From Linnemannia schmuckeri (Eukaryota; Mortierellomycota; Mortierellomycetes; Mortierellales; Mortierellaceae), in the NCBI GenBank assembly GCA_029449235.1, contig JANATG010000006.1:2046001-2110000 (forward strand): a DNA stretch of 64,000 nt, given 5' to 3'. A model generated the notes under the pieces. The model was given only the letters and a program-made list of their open reading frames with translations, searched no databases and was not told the origin of the DNA. Positions 23,353 through 33,580 of this stretch are shown piece by piece (position 1 is the stretch's first letter; each line of letters opens with the position of its first letter). A program made the position numbers and the translations under genes.

Positions 23353-24247
23353 TCACTTGCGGACAATCGCGATGTAGACCGGCAGGATGTCCTAACATTG
23401 CAAGGTTACCAAAGAAACAGGAAACACCAATGACAATAAGTGAACTTTTTTCCAGAATGGTTGAACATTGCAAGGGAATGACTCCAGATACAGAAAAAGT
23501 GAATAACTTACACTATCGTTCTGGACAGAGTGGTAGTCATCATAGCCCTGCACACCTGTATTCTGAGGGTTCCGGGTAACGCAGACGAAGACGCTTAAAA
23601 GAAGCGAGTTCAGAGCAGTTTCTTGACCCTTATTAGCCGCATGCAACCGGGCGGTTTCGACCTGAGGGGAGAAGAAGTGACCTATACCCAACACCGTCAT
23701 CAAAAGAAATGAAAGAAATGAGAGGACAGTGTGAGCACCAGAGTCAAGCTTAACGCGCTTGAAGACTCCCTTCTATGCATACGAGAAGAACAATCCAAGT
23801 CTTACCTCGAGGACTCTTGGCCTTGAGGAAACCACTGTTGATGATGTTCCTGGTGTAGCAGCGAGCATTCTCGCACCAGGCATAGACCGGGACTCTGTTG
23901 TTCTCGGGGTTGACGATCCGCTGGTCAAGACATCCGCAGTGCGAGGTGCCGTGGTAGTAGGTGGTGTCGTCCCACTCGTCCTCGTTGCCAAGGTACCCGT
24001 TGACGACTTCAGCATAGTTGATTTCGTACATACTGACGAGCTTGTTACCGAAGCGCTGGTCAAACTCCTTAAATTCGCTTGTGTGCAAGCGCACGGGCTC
24101 CAGATAGACACCTTGAATGGTCATGGCGTTGTTGATCTTTTCGTTGTAGGCGTAGTAGCTGTTGTCGTTGTTTATAGACTTGTGAAAATTTCTTCCAAAG
24201 AGAGATTTGAAGAAAGCTTTAAGATGATGGAGGACGGTGCTCAGCAT
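23353..24247 (-). CDS. PARP-like domain protein, copy E (apparently intact)
   Basis: Exons 24247..23806, 23681..23512, 23391..23353 join in frame to 216 aa. The N-terminal ~40 residues are basic/aromatic (HLKAFFKSLFGRNFHK) and unmatched; from MTIQGVYLEPV onward it parallels copies A and C. Domain motifs: TYYHGTSHCGC, VYAWCENARC, NIINSGFLKAKSPRG, GHFFSPQVETAR, LLSVFVCVTRNPQN, DDYHSVQND and a terminal DILPVYIAIVRK. Motif order is that of a PARP-like ADP-ribosyltransferase domain with Cys pairs that could bind metal. The triad Tyr is replaced by Phe and no catalytic Glu is evident, so it may be a mono-transferase or an inactive binder. No signal peptide or membrane segment. Function unknown. Confidence 0.6.
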
Positions 24248-24642
24248 AGGGAAGGAAGGCGGAGAAGAGAAGGGAGAGTGAGAGAGAGGAGGGGATTCTT
24301 GTGGAAGAGAGAAAGAAGGAAAGAGGAACTTGTGACGATAAGGGTGAAAGTGATATGCGTTTGATCAGTGTTTTTTTTTTTTTTTTTTTTTTTTTTTCTT
24401 CATACTGTTTCTCTTCCTCCTCGCTTAGGCCGATAGAAGGCAACCAGAAAACACACATTAGGGACCATATTCTGAAGAAGCGATGTGCATGGATTGGTAA
24501 TAAATTGGGAAAGGCTCTTGTACCTAGACGCTATATAAGCCATCAACAGTACTTTCCATCGCGGAAACTTAATGGTATTAGAAGGGTTTTATCAGAGATG
24601 GGGAACTATGCAAATGGAATGAAAAAGGAAATAGTGATATGC
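24248..24642. other. Intergenic with a 27-T run
   Basis: Upstream region of PARP-like copy E and 3' flank of UTP23. A homopolymer of 27 T at 24371-24397 (A on the coding strand of copy E) lies about 124 bp upstream of the copy E start codon. The preceding stretch is GA-rich on plus. No gene seen. Confidence 0.5.
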
Positions 24643-25719
24643 CTATGATGACTCGTCGCCAGCAGCTGTTCCCTGGTTGGCACTCGCAGACTTTGACTTT
24701 CTTCTTTTCCTCTTCTTCTTTTCCGATGCTCCGTCTGCGCCCTCGCCCTCGGCCTTCTTCTTCTTTTCCGTTGCTGCTGTTGCTGCTCCTGCTGCAGGAG
24801 TAGCCACGACCTTCTTTTTCTTCTTAACCGAGAGAGGATTGGGCTCCTTGGGTCCCATACGCTTCTTCAGCAGTTTGGCCTTTTGGACCTCCCGCTTCTG
24901 CTTCTTGGACTCTTGCTTCTCCTCCAACTTCTTGGCGGCCTTGACATCAAGTGTGACCTTTCCTTGTCCAGTCACTTTGACGGTCTTCAGGGTCGCCAAT
25001 TCCTTGGTCGAAGCATGCGTCTTTCCGGATTCGATCTCTTTACATTTGTTCATGCTGGCTTCCGATGGAGGTTCAAGAATGAGGTTGGAACGATTGATGT
25101 AGAGGAGTGGTACACCAGGGACTTGACCGAATTTTGAGCGAAGCTTCTTGGATTGAGAGGCAACGACGTAGTTGTGAGGGTTGGAGGTAGAGATGATTTG
25201 GGAGAGACAGATATCTTCATCGACAGCTTCCTGGTGTTTGCAGCGACGTTTTTCGAATCGCTTTGAGGCCAAGAAGGCTCCTGATGCGTCCTCACCACGG
25301 GATTTGAGCAATGCCATCGTGCACGGTGTCACCACTAGAAACATAAAGGAGAACGTTAAATTAGCTTTGCTCGTTTGAACGAACGATATGATCCAGCATC
25401 CTTGAAAATCTCCCAAAACTGAAACTTACTCTGTTTGGAAGCATCACAGAGAACTTTGGGGATGTTTGTCCTGAGATCCATGCGCTGATCCAATGCTGTC
25501 TGGATAAAATCCGCGTCGACTATATCATTGAAGAACGATAGCGGCAAGTAAATCAGAATAAGTTGAGCCAACATATTTACGCCGCTGACACAGCAACCAA
25601 GAGGCAACATAAGAAAGGCTGTTGGCATTACCAAGGACCTGGTATGGCTTGCGGAAATGAAATGTCTGACAGTACATATTCATGTATCGCTTGTAATCCT
25701 TTGTCCTCTTGAGTCTCAT
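24643..25719 (-). CDS. UTP23: rRNA-processing protein UTP23
   Basis: Nucleolar PIN-like protein of the small-subunit processome, required for early pre-rRNA cleavages and release of snR30 in yeast. Exons 25719..25632, 25519..25430, 25334..24643 join to 289 aa. The N-terminus MRLKRTKDYKRYMNMY, then FHFRKPYQVL, is diagnostic of Utp23/Fcf1 proteins. Following segments ALDQRMDLRTNIPKVL, MVTPCTMALLKSRG, KRRCKHQE and NPHNYVVASQSKKLRSKFGQ, VPGVPLLYINRSNLILEPPS match the degenerate PIN domain with its Cys/His zinc-binding residues. The C-terminal ~110 residues are Lys-rich, typical of a nucleolar tail. Divergent from CYT1 across about 290 bp. Confidence 0.92.
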
Positions 25720-26011
25720 CCTGACTGTCCTGTGGTCGTGTTTTTATGGGTGGGTGGTGATGGAGGTATAGTTGTTTGTCCTTAAGCAATGCTGATCAGA
25801 GGAACAAAGAAAATATGTTGGTGGCAAAAAAAAAATGTGCCCGCCAATCACGTCACGGCAATCGGAGTGATCGCACATGTAACATTTCACATTTCGTTTT
25901 TGTTTTCCCCTCCGAGTTTGTGTCCAGGCGAAAAAGGACACACCGGAGAAAGATCATCTCTTTTTTTTGCATCATCCCTCCTCCCCTCCCCTCCCCCTCC
26001 CCCCTCTCACA
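25720..26011. promoter_or_regulatory. Bidirectional promoter region between UTP23 and CYT1
   Basis: Only 292 bp separate the divergent start codons of UTP23 and cytochrome c1, so this interval must carry both promoters. The CYT1 side ends in a C-rich pyrimidine tract (25978-26008) directly before the ATG. A 9-A run is at 25827-25835. No TATA box stands out. Confidence 0.5.
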
Positions 26012-28084
26012 ATGTTCCGCCTCTCTGCTCAGTCGACTCGCAAGGCTGTCCAGCGTCTTGCTGTCCAGGTACACACCCCCTCTCTTCAACTCTCAACAAC
26101 TGGACCACCAACAAACCAGGCGAATCTCACCTTCGGCAAATCGACAACATTCCCCTCCGAACAGATCCGACCCTCGGACATTTTTGGCCGTCCCTGGCCG
26201 GAGTGGATGGCGATCCCTCAGAACAATCAACCTGGACACGAAATCATGGACACTCACTACAAACAACGACCCTGCGTCTTCTACCTACATACACACACGC
26301 CTAACCTCTCGCCATGACCCCGCCCTTTACCCTCTTTACGCACTTTAAATACTTTCCGATAGGCCCGCTACCAGTCCACCAGCTCTACTGCTACCACCAG
26401 CATGGTAAATACCGCGTCTTTTCGGACTAATCGGAATCGAGATCGTGTTTATTTTATTTTGGCTGGACGACAAACCCGAACCCATCTCTAAACATAGTTC
26501 CCGCTCCTTATGGTAATAGAACGCCAAGAACGTCTCTATGGCTGCCGCTGGTGTCGCCACCGTTGGTACCTTGGCCTATATGTCTATGGAGACCGTCGAT
26601 GCCAACATGGCTGCTGATGGCCTTCACCCCCCCGTCTACCCCTGGGAGCACAAGAAGAACCTCGCCACCTTCGACCATGCTGCGTAAGGATTCCCTTCAT
26701 TCCTTATCTCTTCTTTTCTTTATCAATTGACCTTTTTTCGTGGCGTAGAGGGTGGGCAATTGAGGTCACGGCACCTTTTTCAACCAGGCGCCTTGCTCAG
26801 TTTGCAGTATAAATATCTAGCAGAATGTCAGGACCCCGGCTTTTTTTTCACGGAAAGCATAGAAAGAACAACCACAACGGCAGCAAACGGAACCATGCGC
26901 GGGAATTATTACCGACAGTTTGGCCGTGGCAGTAATCAATTGACACTGCAAAATCTTCAAAAATGCACTCAAATATCGGGAAGCTGACGTGGAATGCCAT
27001 TCAGCACAAACCGAGACAGCAACGCGGCAGTTGAGAGATACATATCGCGCCGCTTCTTGTGCACTCAACTGGATTGAATCGACAAGAGGCAATATCAGGA
27101 AAACCACTTAAAAAAAGATCAAGAAAACACACGCCGCTGACACTGTCGTCGTCGTTGTTTTTGCTCTCTGTTGATAGCATTCGCCGTGGTTACCAGGTTT
27201 ACAAGGAGGTTTGCGCTGCCTGCCACTCTCTTGATCGTATTGCCTGGCGCAACTTGATCGGTGTCTCCCACACCGAGGCTGAGGTCAAGGCCATGGCTGA
27301 GGAGTTCGAGTACACCGATGGACCCAACGATGTTGGAGATATGTTCCAGCGCCCCGGAAAGCCCTCCGACTATATGCCCAAGCCTTACGCCAACGAGGAG
27401 CAGGCCAGAGCCGGTAACGCCGGTGCCTACCCTCCAGATCTCTCCTTGATGATCAAGGCCCGCCACGGTGGTGCTGTAAGTGTGAAATGCTGTTTATCTT
27501 GTCCGCAATTTTTTGTTTATTGTAAATGCACGGTTGGTATACTACAGTGTGAGGAATGAGATTCTAACGCGACATTTCGCGCTATTCGATGTACAAATAG
27601 GACTACGTCTTCTCCCTCTTGACCGGTTACCAGGATCCCCCAGCTGGTGTCGAGATCCGTGAGGGTCTTAACTTCAACCCCTACTTCCCTGGTGGTGCCA
27701 TCGGTATGGCCCGTGTCTTGTACGACGGTTTGGTCGAGTACGAGGATGGTACCCCCGCCACCACCTCCCAGATGGCCAAGGATGTCACTATCTTCCTCAG
27801 CTGGGCTGCTGAGCCCGAGATGGATGAGCGCAAGAAGATGGGTATGAAGGCCTTGACCATGCTCGCCCTCTTGACCGGTCTCTCCGTCTACCTTAAGAGG
27901 CACAAGTGGGCCGGTCTCAAGACTCGCAAGATCTTGTACAAGTAAGTCTCTTTTCCCAGATTCGTGTTCAGTTGACTGTCATAGTTCGAGAAAATGGTTG
28001 CTGAAATGAAGAGTATCGGTTGCTAATCTTAACTACTTTTATCTTTTGCAACAATTTAGCCCCCCTGCACCCAAGAAGCACTAA
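26012..28084 (+). CDS. CYT1: Cytochrome c1, heme protein of respiratory complex III
   Basis: Transfers electrons from the Rieske protein to cytochrome c at the intermembrane-space side of the inner membrane. Exons 26012..26068, 26363..26404, 26520..26683, 27178..27475, 27601..27941, 28060..28084 join to 308 aa. Residues 1-~65 form a bipartite presequence (Arg/Ser-rich, then the apolar VSMAAAGVATVGTLAYMS). The mature part has the heme-binding CAACH within YKEVCAACHSLDRIAWR, AYPPDLSLMIKARHGG, DYVFSLLTGY, the axial Met in GGAIGMAR and EDGTPATTSQMAKDV. The C-terminal membrane anchor is MKALTMLALLTGLSVYL, ending in a basic tail. Intron 3 is long (494 nt). Neighbours are unrelated in function. Confidence 0.95.
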
Positions 28085-28922
28085 GCAATGATCCAACAAC
28101 CGCCAACAACTTAGATTCATAATTATCGATCCCTTTTTTTCTTTCACTCCACACTCACGCACAAAACATCACCACCTTCTCTTTTTTTTCAACATAAATA
28201 ACGTCAACGAGATACTTTCTCTAAATGCCCGTGTGCGCATGTGTATATAAGCGTTGTATGTTGTCGACCTTGATAACTTTTATTTAATCGCATGTTCTTG
28301 AGGTATTCGCGTAGAATTGAATGAAGAGTGGTCTCATCCTAGCTATCATTCGCGCACATATGAATAGATGAGGCGTGGTAACAAACAAAACAAAGTGAGA
28401 TGGAGAGGGAAGAGGCTGATGATGCGCGTTGTTGATGTTTGAGCATAGGGATGCCCTGAAAAAAAGGGACGGTGCCCCGACTCGTCAGAGAAAGAAGCCG
28501 AGACGGAAGAAGTGTGTGTGATGAGACAGGGGATGGCGCGAAATGTGGACTTTTCCTTACGAGGTATACCTTTGGTCAGGGTCTCAGCTTTGTCCTCATT
28601 GTTCCTCTTCCCCTGGCGTTCGTTGCGTCATACCAATCGCGATTGTCGTGTTGAACAAGAGCATGCTCTTTATTGCCTCCCTTCTTGCTCTCCCTTTCCG
28701 TTTGTCTTTCTTTTCCTCTCCGATTTCGACCTTCCTTCTCCCTCTTCCTTTCCCCTCTCCTTGCATGCATGACGCGATCTAACCCTAACCAGAAGAAAGA
28801 ACGACCGCCAAGCCCCATCCCTATCTTTGTGATTTTCGCACACACCTCTATCCTTCGGACGAATCCTTCTTTCTTTGGGCACGCACCTTCACCTCCTTTT
28901 CCGAAATTGATAGATCACCAAA

Positions 28923-28962
<40 letters not shown>

Positions 28963-29147
28963 TGACGTTCTTGTCTCGAACTTTTGTCCTCAACAACTCC
29001 TTCAGAACAAAACACATTCTCTTCTGTTCTTTCCACTTCTTCCGTCTCCACCACCACCACCACCAGCGACAACCACACTCTTTCTTCACTACCACAACAA
29101 TTACTCTCTCAACACACCACAACCACACCAGCACAAACAAAGACAAC
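28085..29147. other. Intergenic with a 37-A run
   Basis: CYT1 3' flank and promoter of the catalase-like gene. Strongly C/T-rich on plus from 28600 to 29000, with a pure run of 37 A at 28924-28960, about 188 bp before the ATG. The leader just upstream of the ATG is CAACACACCACAACC-like. Open frames crossing this region are low-complexity and spurious. Confidence 0.5.
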
Positions 29148-30242
29148 ATGGCAACAGAAGGTTCCGCCCGCGACGTCCCTTTCCCACCCACAATCGACGA
29201 GCACCTGGGAGAACGTCTCCAAGATCACGAAGCCGAGTTCACCACAAAGCTCGCCGACTCGATCGAGCGCGGCATCCATCTCCGCTACCAGTCTGGAGAA
29301 GCCCGTCGAGACGTCCATGCCCGCGCTACGGGTATCCTTAAAGCCCAGTTCCGAGTCCATGACAACCTCCCTCCACACATTGCCAATAAGGGTATCTTTG
29401 TCCCCGGAAAGACCTACGATGCTATTTTGCGTCTGTCCAACGCCTCGGGGGACGCGGCCCATTCCGATAAGAGCCAAGACGGACGTGGGTTTGCGATCAA
29501 GCTGCTGAATGTTCCAGGCCCCAAATTGCTTGAGTCAGACAAGGATGCGACCACACAGGACTTTGTGATGATTAATCATCCGATTTTCTTTTCGAATGAT
29601 ACAAAGACCTACTTGGACCTCATCAACAAGAGTGCTCCCGATGCGACGACTCTCCAGAAGCTCACCATTCCCTTCACCTTGGGACTCAAGGGTACCTTGG
29701 TCGCGGGCCAATTGACGTCTGGCAAGATTGGAAATCCGCTTCAAGTGCAGTACTTCTCTGCAGTTCCCTTCCAGTTGGGTCTGGGTCCAGACCGCATCGC
29801 AGTCAAGTACTCCGCCAAACCCGTCATTGCCGAGCACGAAAAGGACCCCATTCCACACGCCCCCGCAGCAGACGACTACCTCCACCAAGCCATCAAACGC
29901 TCCCTCTCCCCCACGGCGACTAAACCTGTCGAGTTTAAATTTATGATCCAACAGCGTGTCGGTCCACATATGGACGTCGAGGACTCGATGAAAGAGTGGT
30001 CCCAGAACGAGTCGCCTTTCGAAGAGGTTGCCACGATCACCATCCCGCCTCAGGATGTCGATTCGGAGGAGTTGAACAAGTTGGGGGAGAGACTTTCGTT
30101 TAACCCTTGGCATTCATTGCCGGATCATCGCCCTCTGGGCAGTGTGAACCGGACGAGGAAAGTTGTGTATGAACGGATCTCGAGGGTTAGGGATGAGATG
30201 AATTCTGTCCCCCGGCAGGAGCCTTCCACCATTGAGGGTTAA
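29148..30242 (+). CDS. Catalase-superfamily (catalase-like heme) protein, intronless
   Basis: Single exon, 364 aa, smaller than classical catalases (~500-750 aa). The N-terminal half carries VHARATGILKAQFRV, which corresponds to the catalase VHAKG segment with the distal His, and RLSNASGDAAHSDKSQDGRGFAIKL, which corresponds to the RFS...D.RGFA.K segment. Then FVMINHPIFF follows. The C-terminus has FNPWHSLPDHRPLGSVNR, then RKVVYERIS, which is typical of the small catalase-like (y4iL-type) branch rather than the canonical R-x-F-x-Y proximal heme motif. True catalase activity is therefore uncertain; peroxidase-like or lipid-peroxide activity is possible. ATG 29148 was chosen because an upstream in-frame ATG at 28962 would add a low-complexity leader. 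Lack of introns among intron-rich neighbours is noteworthy. Confidence 0.8.
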   Translation: MATEGSARDVPFPPTIDEHLGERLQDHEAEFTTKLADSIERGIHLRYQSGEARRDVHARATGILKAQFRVHDNLPPHIANKGIFVPGKTYDAILRLSNASGDAAHSDKSQDGRGFAIKLLNVPGPKLLESDKDATTQDFVMINHPIFFSNDTKTYLDLINKSAPDATTLQKLTIPFTLGLKGTLVAGQLTSGKIGNPLQVQYFSAVPFQLGLGPDRIAVKYSAKPVIAEHEKDPIPHAPAADDYLHQAIKRSLSPTATKPVEFKFMIQQRVGPHMDVEDSMKEWSQNESPFEEVATITIPPQDVDSEELNKLGERLSFNPWHSLPDHRPLGSVNRTRKVVYERISRVRDEMNSVPRQEPSTIEG

Positions 30243-31386
30243 AGGGGAGGGAAAAGGAAGAGGACGCGTGTTCTCCTTGGTAAACCACAAGTTGAACTTC
30301 TCTTTCTCTTCTTTTTTTTTTTTCATCTCGCGCAGTCCCATACACAACAAAACAAATAACCCAAACACAACACCTACTTGTAAATAGCCTTTCTTTCTTG
30401 CATTGCTTCCTCGACTCGTAGGAACTTTTTTGATTTGAAAAACATGAAAGAATAAACCAGTGACTTGCGTATGCCAATGGCCCTTCCTTCGCTTTTGTAA
30501 CTCCATCGGTATAGGAAAAAGAAAACACATATAGATGAAGACACCACTCCATCATGAAAGAATAAGTGGAGCAGGTCAACGCGTTACGACATCCACGCAT
30601 AAGTAGTACGAAAGCAGAGAATTGAGTATGTTTTTGAATTTGATAATAATAAGAATAGAAACCCACCAGAGGCGGGACCAAAAATAAGGATCAACTCCAT
30701 TGTGTATGGCTGTAACTCGAAAACGTCAGGTAAAAGGCATGATGTTTGTTCGATATAGTTATAACCACTGGAGCGCGATAAAGAAGAAAAAAAAACTGGA
30801 AGGAAGGGGACTAATTTATACTACGAGACAGAGTGGACTGCTTATTAGAAAGGCACATTTATTCGAAAAAATCTCAAAAGTAATCATGGGGGCTAAAATG
30901 TTTAAATTCAACATTTAGACATAATATGATACTTGATCCGTGACGCTGATTCGCACGTGCATCACAAACACAAAAATGACGCTGTTCTTTTGCTCCGACA
31001 GCCAACCATTTCGTGGATCGAGGGAAGACCTTTTCTTGAAGCCGTCCTGTCGACGCTTAACCCTTTTCTGGCGCTTCATTTCGATCTCTCTCCCCACAAT
31101 ACTCGCACTCAACGCCATTCAATTGCAATAAGAGACAAAGATATTCTGGGATCCAAGGTTTTTTATTTTTGAAAAACTATGTGCAAGAGAAGAAGTGTCA
31201 TGGCCGTGGTATGAAGGAAACCGAGAAAAGGAAAAAAAAAGAGAGAACTAATGAAAAACTACAAGCATGTGGATAAAAAGACAAAAAGAGTGGAGGAATT
31301 TCTAATATGAAAGATGGAAGAAAGAGTACGATGGCTCATTCGTCATGAAAAACAAGAAAAAAGAGGGGAACCCAGCCCGGCTCAAT
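30243..31386. other. Convergent intergenic region, catalase-like gene and citrate synthase
   Basis: About 1.1 kb of AT-rich sequence between two converging genes. Poly(A)-signal-like AATAAA-type elements occur (for example near 30452 and 31164). No coding or RNA gene recognised. Confidence 0.5.
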
Positions 31387-31975
31387 TTACTTCTTGGCGT
31401 ACATGGCCTTGATGGCGGCAGTGGAGTAGGACTTGGGGCGCTCAAGAGGCATGCCCAAGGCACGGTCCCAGATCAACTGCGAAAGAACTCCGAGACCACG
31501 GGAGACACCAAAGAGGACGGTGTAGAAGTCCTGCTCGACCAAGCCATAGGCAGAGAGGAGGACACCCGAGTGGGCATCGACGTTGGGCCAGGGGTTCTTG
31601 GTCTTACCGTGCTCAAGGAGGATTCCAGGGGCAACGGTGTAGATCTGAGAAACGAGCTTGAAGAGGGGATCGTTGGGGATGTGCTTGAGGGCAAACTCAC
31701 GCTGGCAAGTGTAGCGGGGATCGGTCTTACGGAGAACGGCGTGACCGTAACCGGGGACGACCTGGCCAGACTTCAAGGTCTTCCAGACGTACTCCTTGAT
31801 GGTCTCGTCCGAGACATCCTTGCCACCGAGCTCCTCACGCATCTTGGTGATCCAGCGGAGAACCTCCTGGTTGGCCAATCCGTGAAGGGGTCCAGCAAGA
31901 CCGTTCAAACCGGCGGCAAAGGAGAGGTAAGGGTCGGAGAGGGCAGAGCCGACCAAGTGAGTGGTGTGGGCAGAG

Positions 31976-32009
<34 letters not shown>

Positions 32010-33580
32010 GATAGAGGCGCATCAACTCGACAAACTCCTTGTTCTCGCCGAATCCAAGCAAGTTGGCGAGGTTGGCACCAAAATCCAAGTTGGGGTTGAT
32101 GGCAGGGACCTTGCCGCCCTTCTTGAAGACGTTCTGGTAGATGCGACCGGCAATGTTGGGCAACTTGGCGATCAAATCCATGGAATCCTCAAAAGTGGTA
32201 TCCCAGTACTCGGTCTTGTTGACACCAGCCTGGTAGGCCTTGGCGAACTGAGACTCGTGCTGGAGAGCAGTGACGGCCAAGGAGAACTGAGACATGGGGT
32301 GGAGCGTGGTAGGGCAGCGGTCGAGGAGATCCTCAACGAAGGAGGGGAGGGCAGCACGATCGGCCCACTCGGCAGACAAGCCACGGACCTGCTCCTTGGT
32401 GGGAACCTCGCCGGTGACGAGGAGCCAGAAGAGGGACTCGGGAAGGGGCTCAGAGCCACCCTCGGCAGCGGGGAGGACCTTCTGGCACTCAGGAATGGTC
32501 TTGCCACGGAAACGGATACCCTCCTCGGCGTCGAGGACGGAACCCTCCCAGATGAGACCCTTGATACCGCGCATACCACCGTAGGCCATATCAACGGTGG
32601 TTTCGCCCAAGACCTTGTTACCGAACTCGGCCTTGACCTGCTTGACTTCCTCACGCTTCTCGGGGATCAATTCACGAAGACGATCCTTCAAGCCCTGTGG
32701 TGTGTCAATGACAAAGAAGGGGAGAGCAAGTTATGATTAGAATACTGTGTGACAAGGGTGACATATTCCCCTTTTAATTGACTGTAGTCACTGATGATTA
32801 CGACCCTTGGCCGTGCATGTGCTGCTGCTTGTTGCTTGCTGAAATTCTTTTCCTTTCTTTTGAGTCTTTGGGTTTGTGCACAGCGACACATATGCACTAT
32901 CGAATCGGATTGAGTCCTTTTTCTTCTTTGTCTCTTGCTTTGTTGGCTCTCTGCAAATGCTGTTTGTTGTTGAATGTTGGTTTGGATTGGTTGGGTCCAG
33001 AAGTAACCTGTATCCTCTGTACGATCATCTTCCACTGCATCCAGCAACGCTGTCTTTCCTTCTTTTCCTGATCACTTGTCGGGGTGAACTCATTCTTTCG
33101 CTTTGAATCCTGTTGTTATACACCGTCTCCTCTCGTAGAACAATGCAGTCAATAGTTATGCTGAAGGTACTGCATTGGTTTGGAGAAAAGCACTTGTTGG
33201 GTGGCGTAGATCTGAAACTCCCACAGTGAGATGTAAAACATGACGAAAAACATAAACAAAATATAAAAGCACGCACCTGGGGCTTGGTGGAGTAGGCGCG
33301 GATGGCAGAGGCAGCGAAAGTGTTGTTGCGGGTAGCGACCTGTTATATATATGTAAGAAAGTATGAGAAAGTACAAACGATCTATTAGTCGATGTTGTTC
33401 TGCTAATTTATGTTCGCCATTGTTCTGAATACAAGGATAGTGATGATGATGATGATGATGATGATAAGAAGACCAACGATCTATGATGGAAACAAAATGA
33501 GAGTGAGAGTGAGAAAAGTGGAAGTGAGAATATACCTTGGCGAGGCCAGGGAGGCGGAAGGTGGCGCGAAGGGAGGCCAT
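31387..33580 (-). CDS. CIT1: Citrate synthase, mitochondrial
   Basis: Condenses oxaloacetate and acetyl-CoA, first step of the TCA cycle. Exons 33580..33536, 33339..33277, 32694..31387 join to 471 aa. The N-terminus MASLRATFRLPGLAK and the AIRAYSTKPQ end of exon 2 form a mitochondrial presequence with a plausible cleavage near RAYS. The mature enzyme carries LTIHSDHEGGNVSAHTTHLV (first catalytic His), VVPGYGHAVLRKTDPRY (second His) and NPWPNVDAHSGVLL (catalytic Asp). The C-terminus AKK is not a PTS1. Codon use is strongly biased, typical of a highly expressed gene. Intron 1 (197 nt) contains a (TGA)8 microsatellite and intron 2 is 582 nt. Confidence 0.96.
33441..33465 (+). repeat. (TGA)8 trinucleotide microsatellite
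   Basis: Eight TGA units inside intron 1 of citrate synthase; likely polymorphic in length but with no evident function. Confidence 0.8.

Noticed and set aside
23759..24364. 201-codon plus-strand open frame over PARP-like copy E
   Set aside because: Antisense of a better-supported gene whose exons, splice signals and family members are all on the minus strand.
28776..28791. CTAACCCTAACC, resembling telomere repeats
   Set aside because: Only two units, inside a C-rich stretch between genes; far too short for an interstitial telomere claim.
31345..32736. 463-codon open frame on the plus strand across citrate synthase
   Set aside because: Exact antisense shadow of the citrate synthase coding exon; created by strong codon bias, with no motif of its own.
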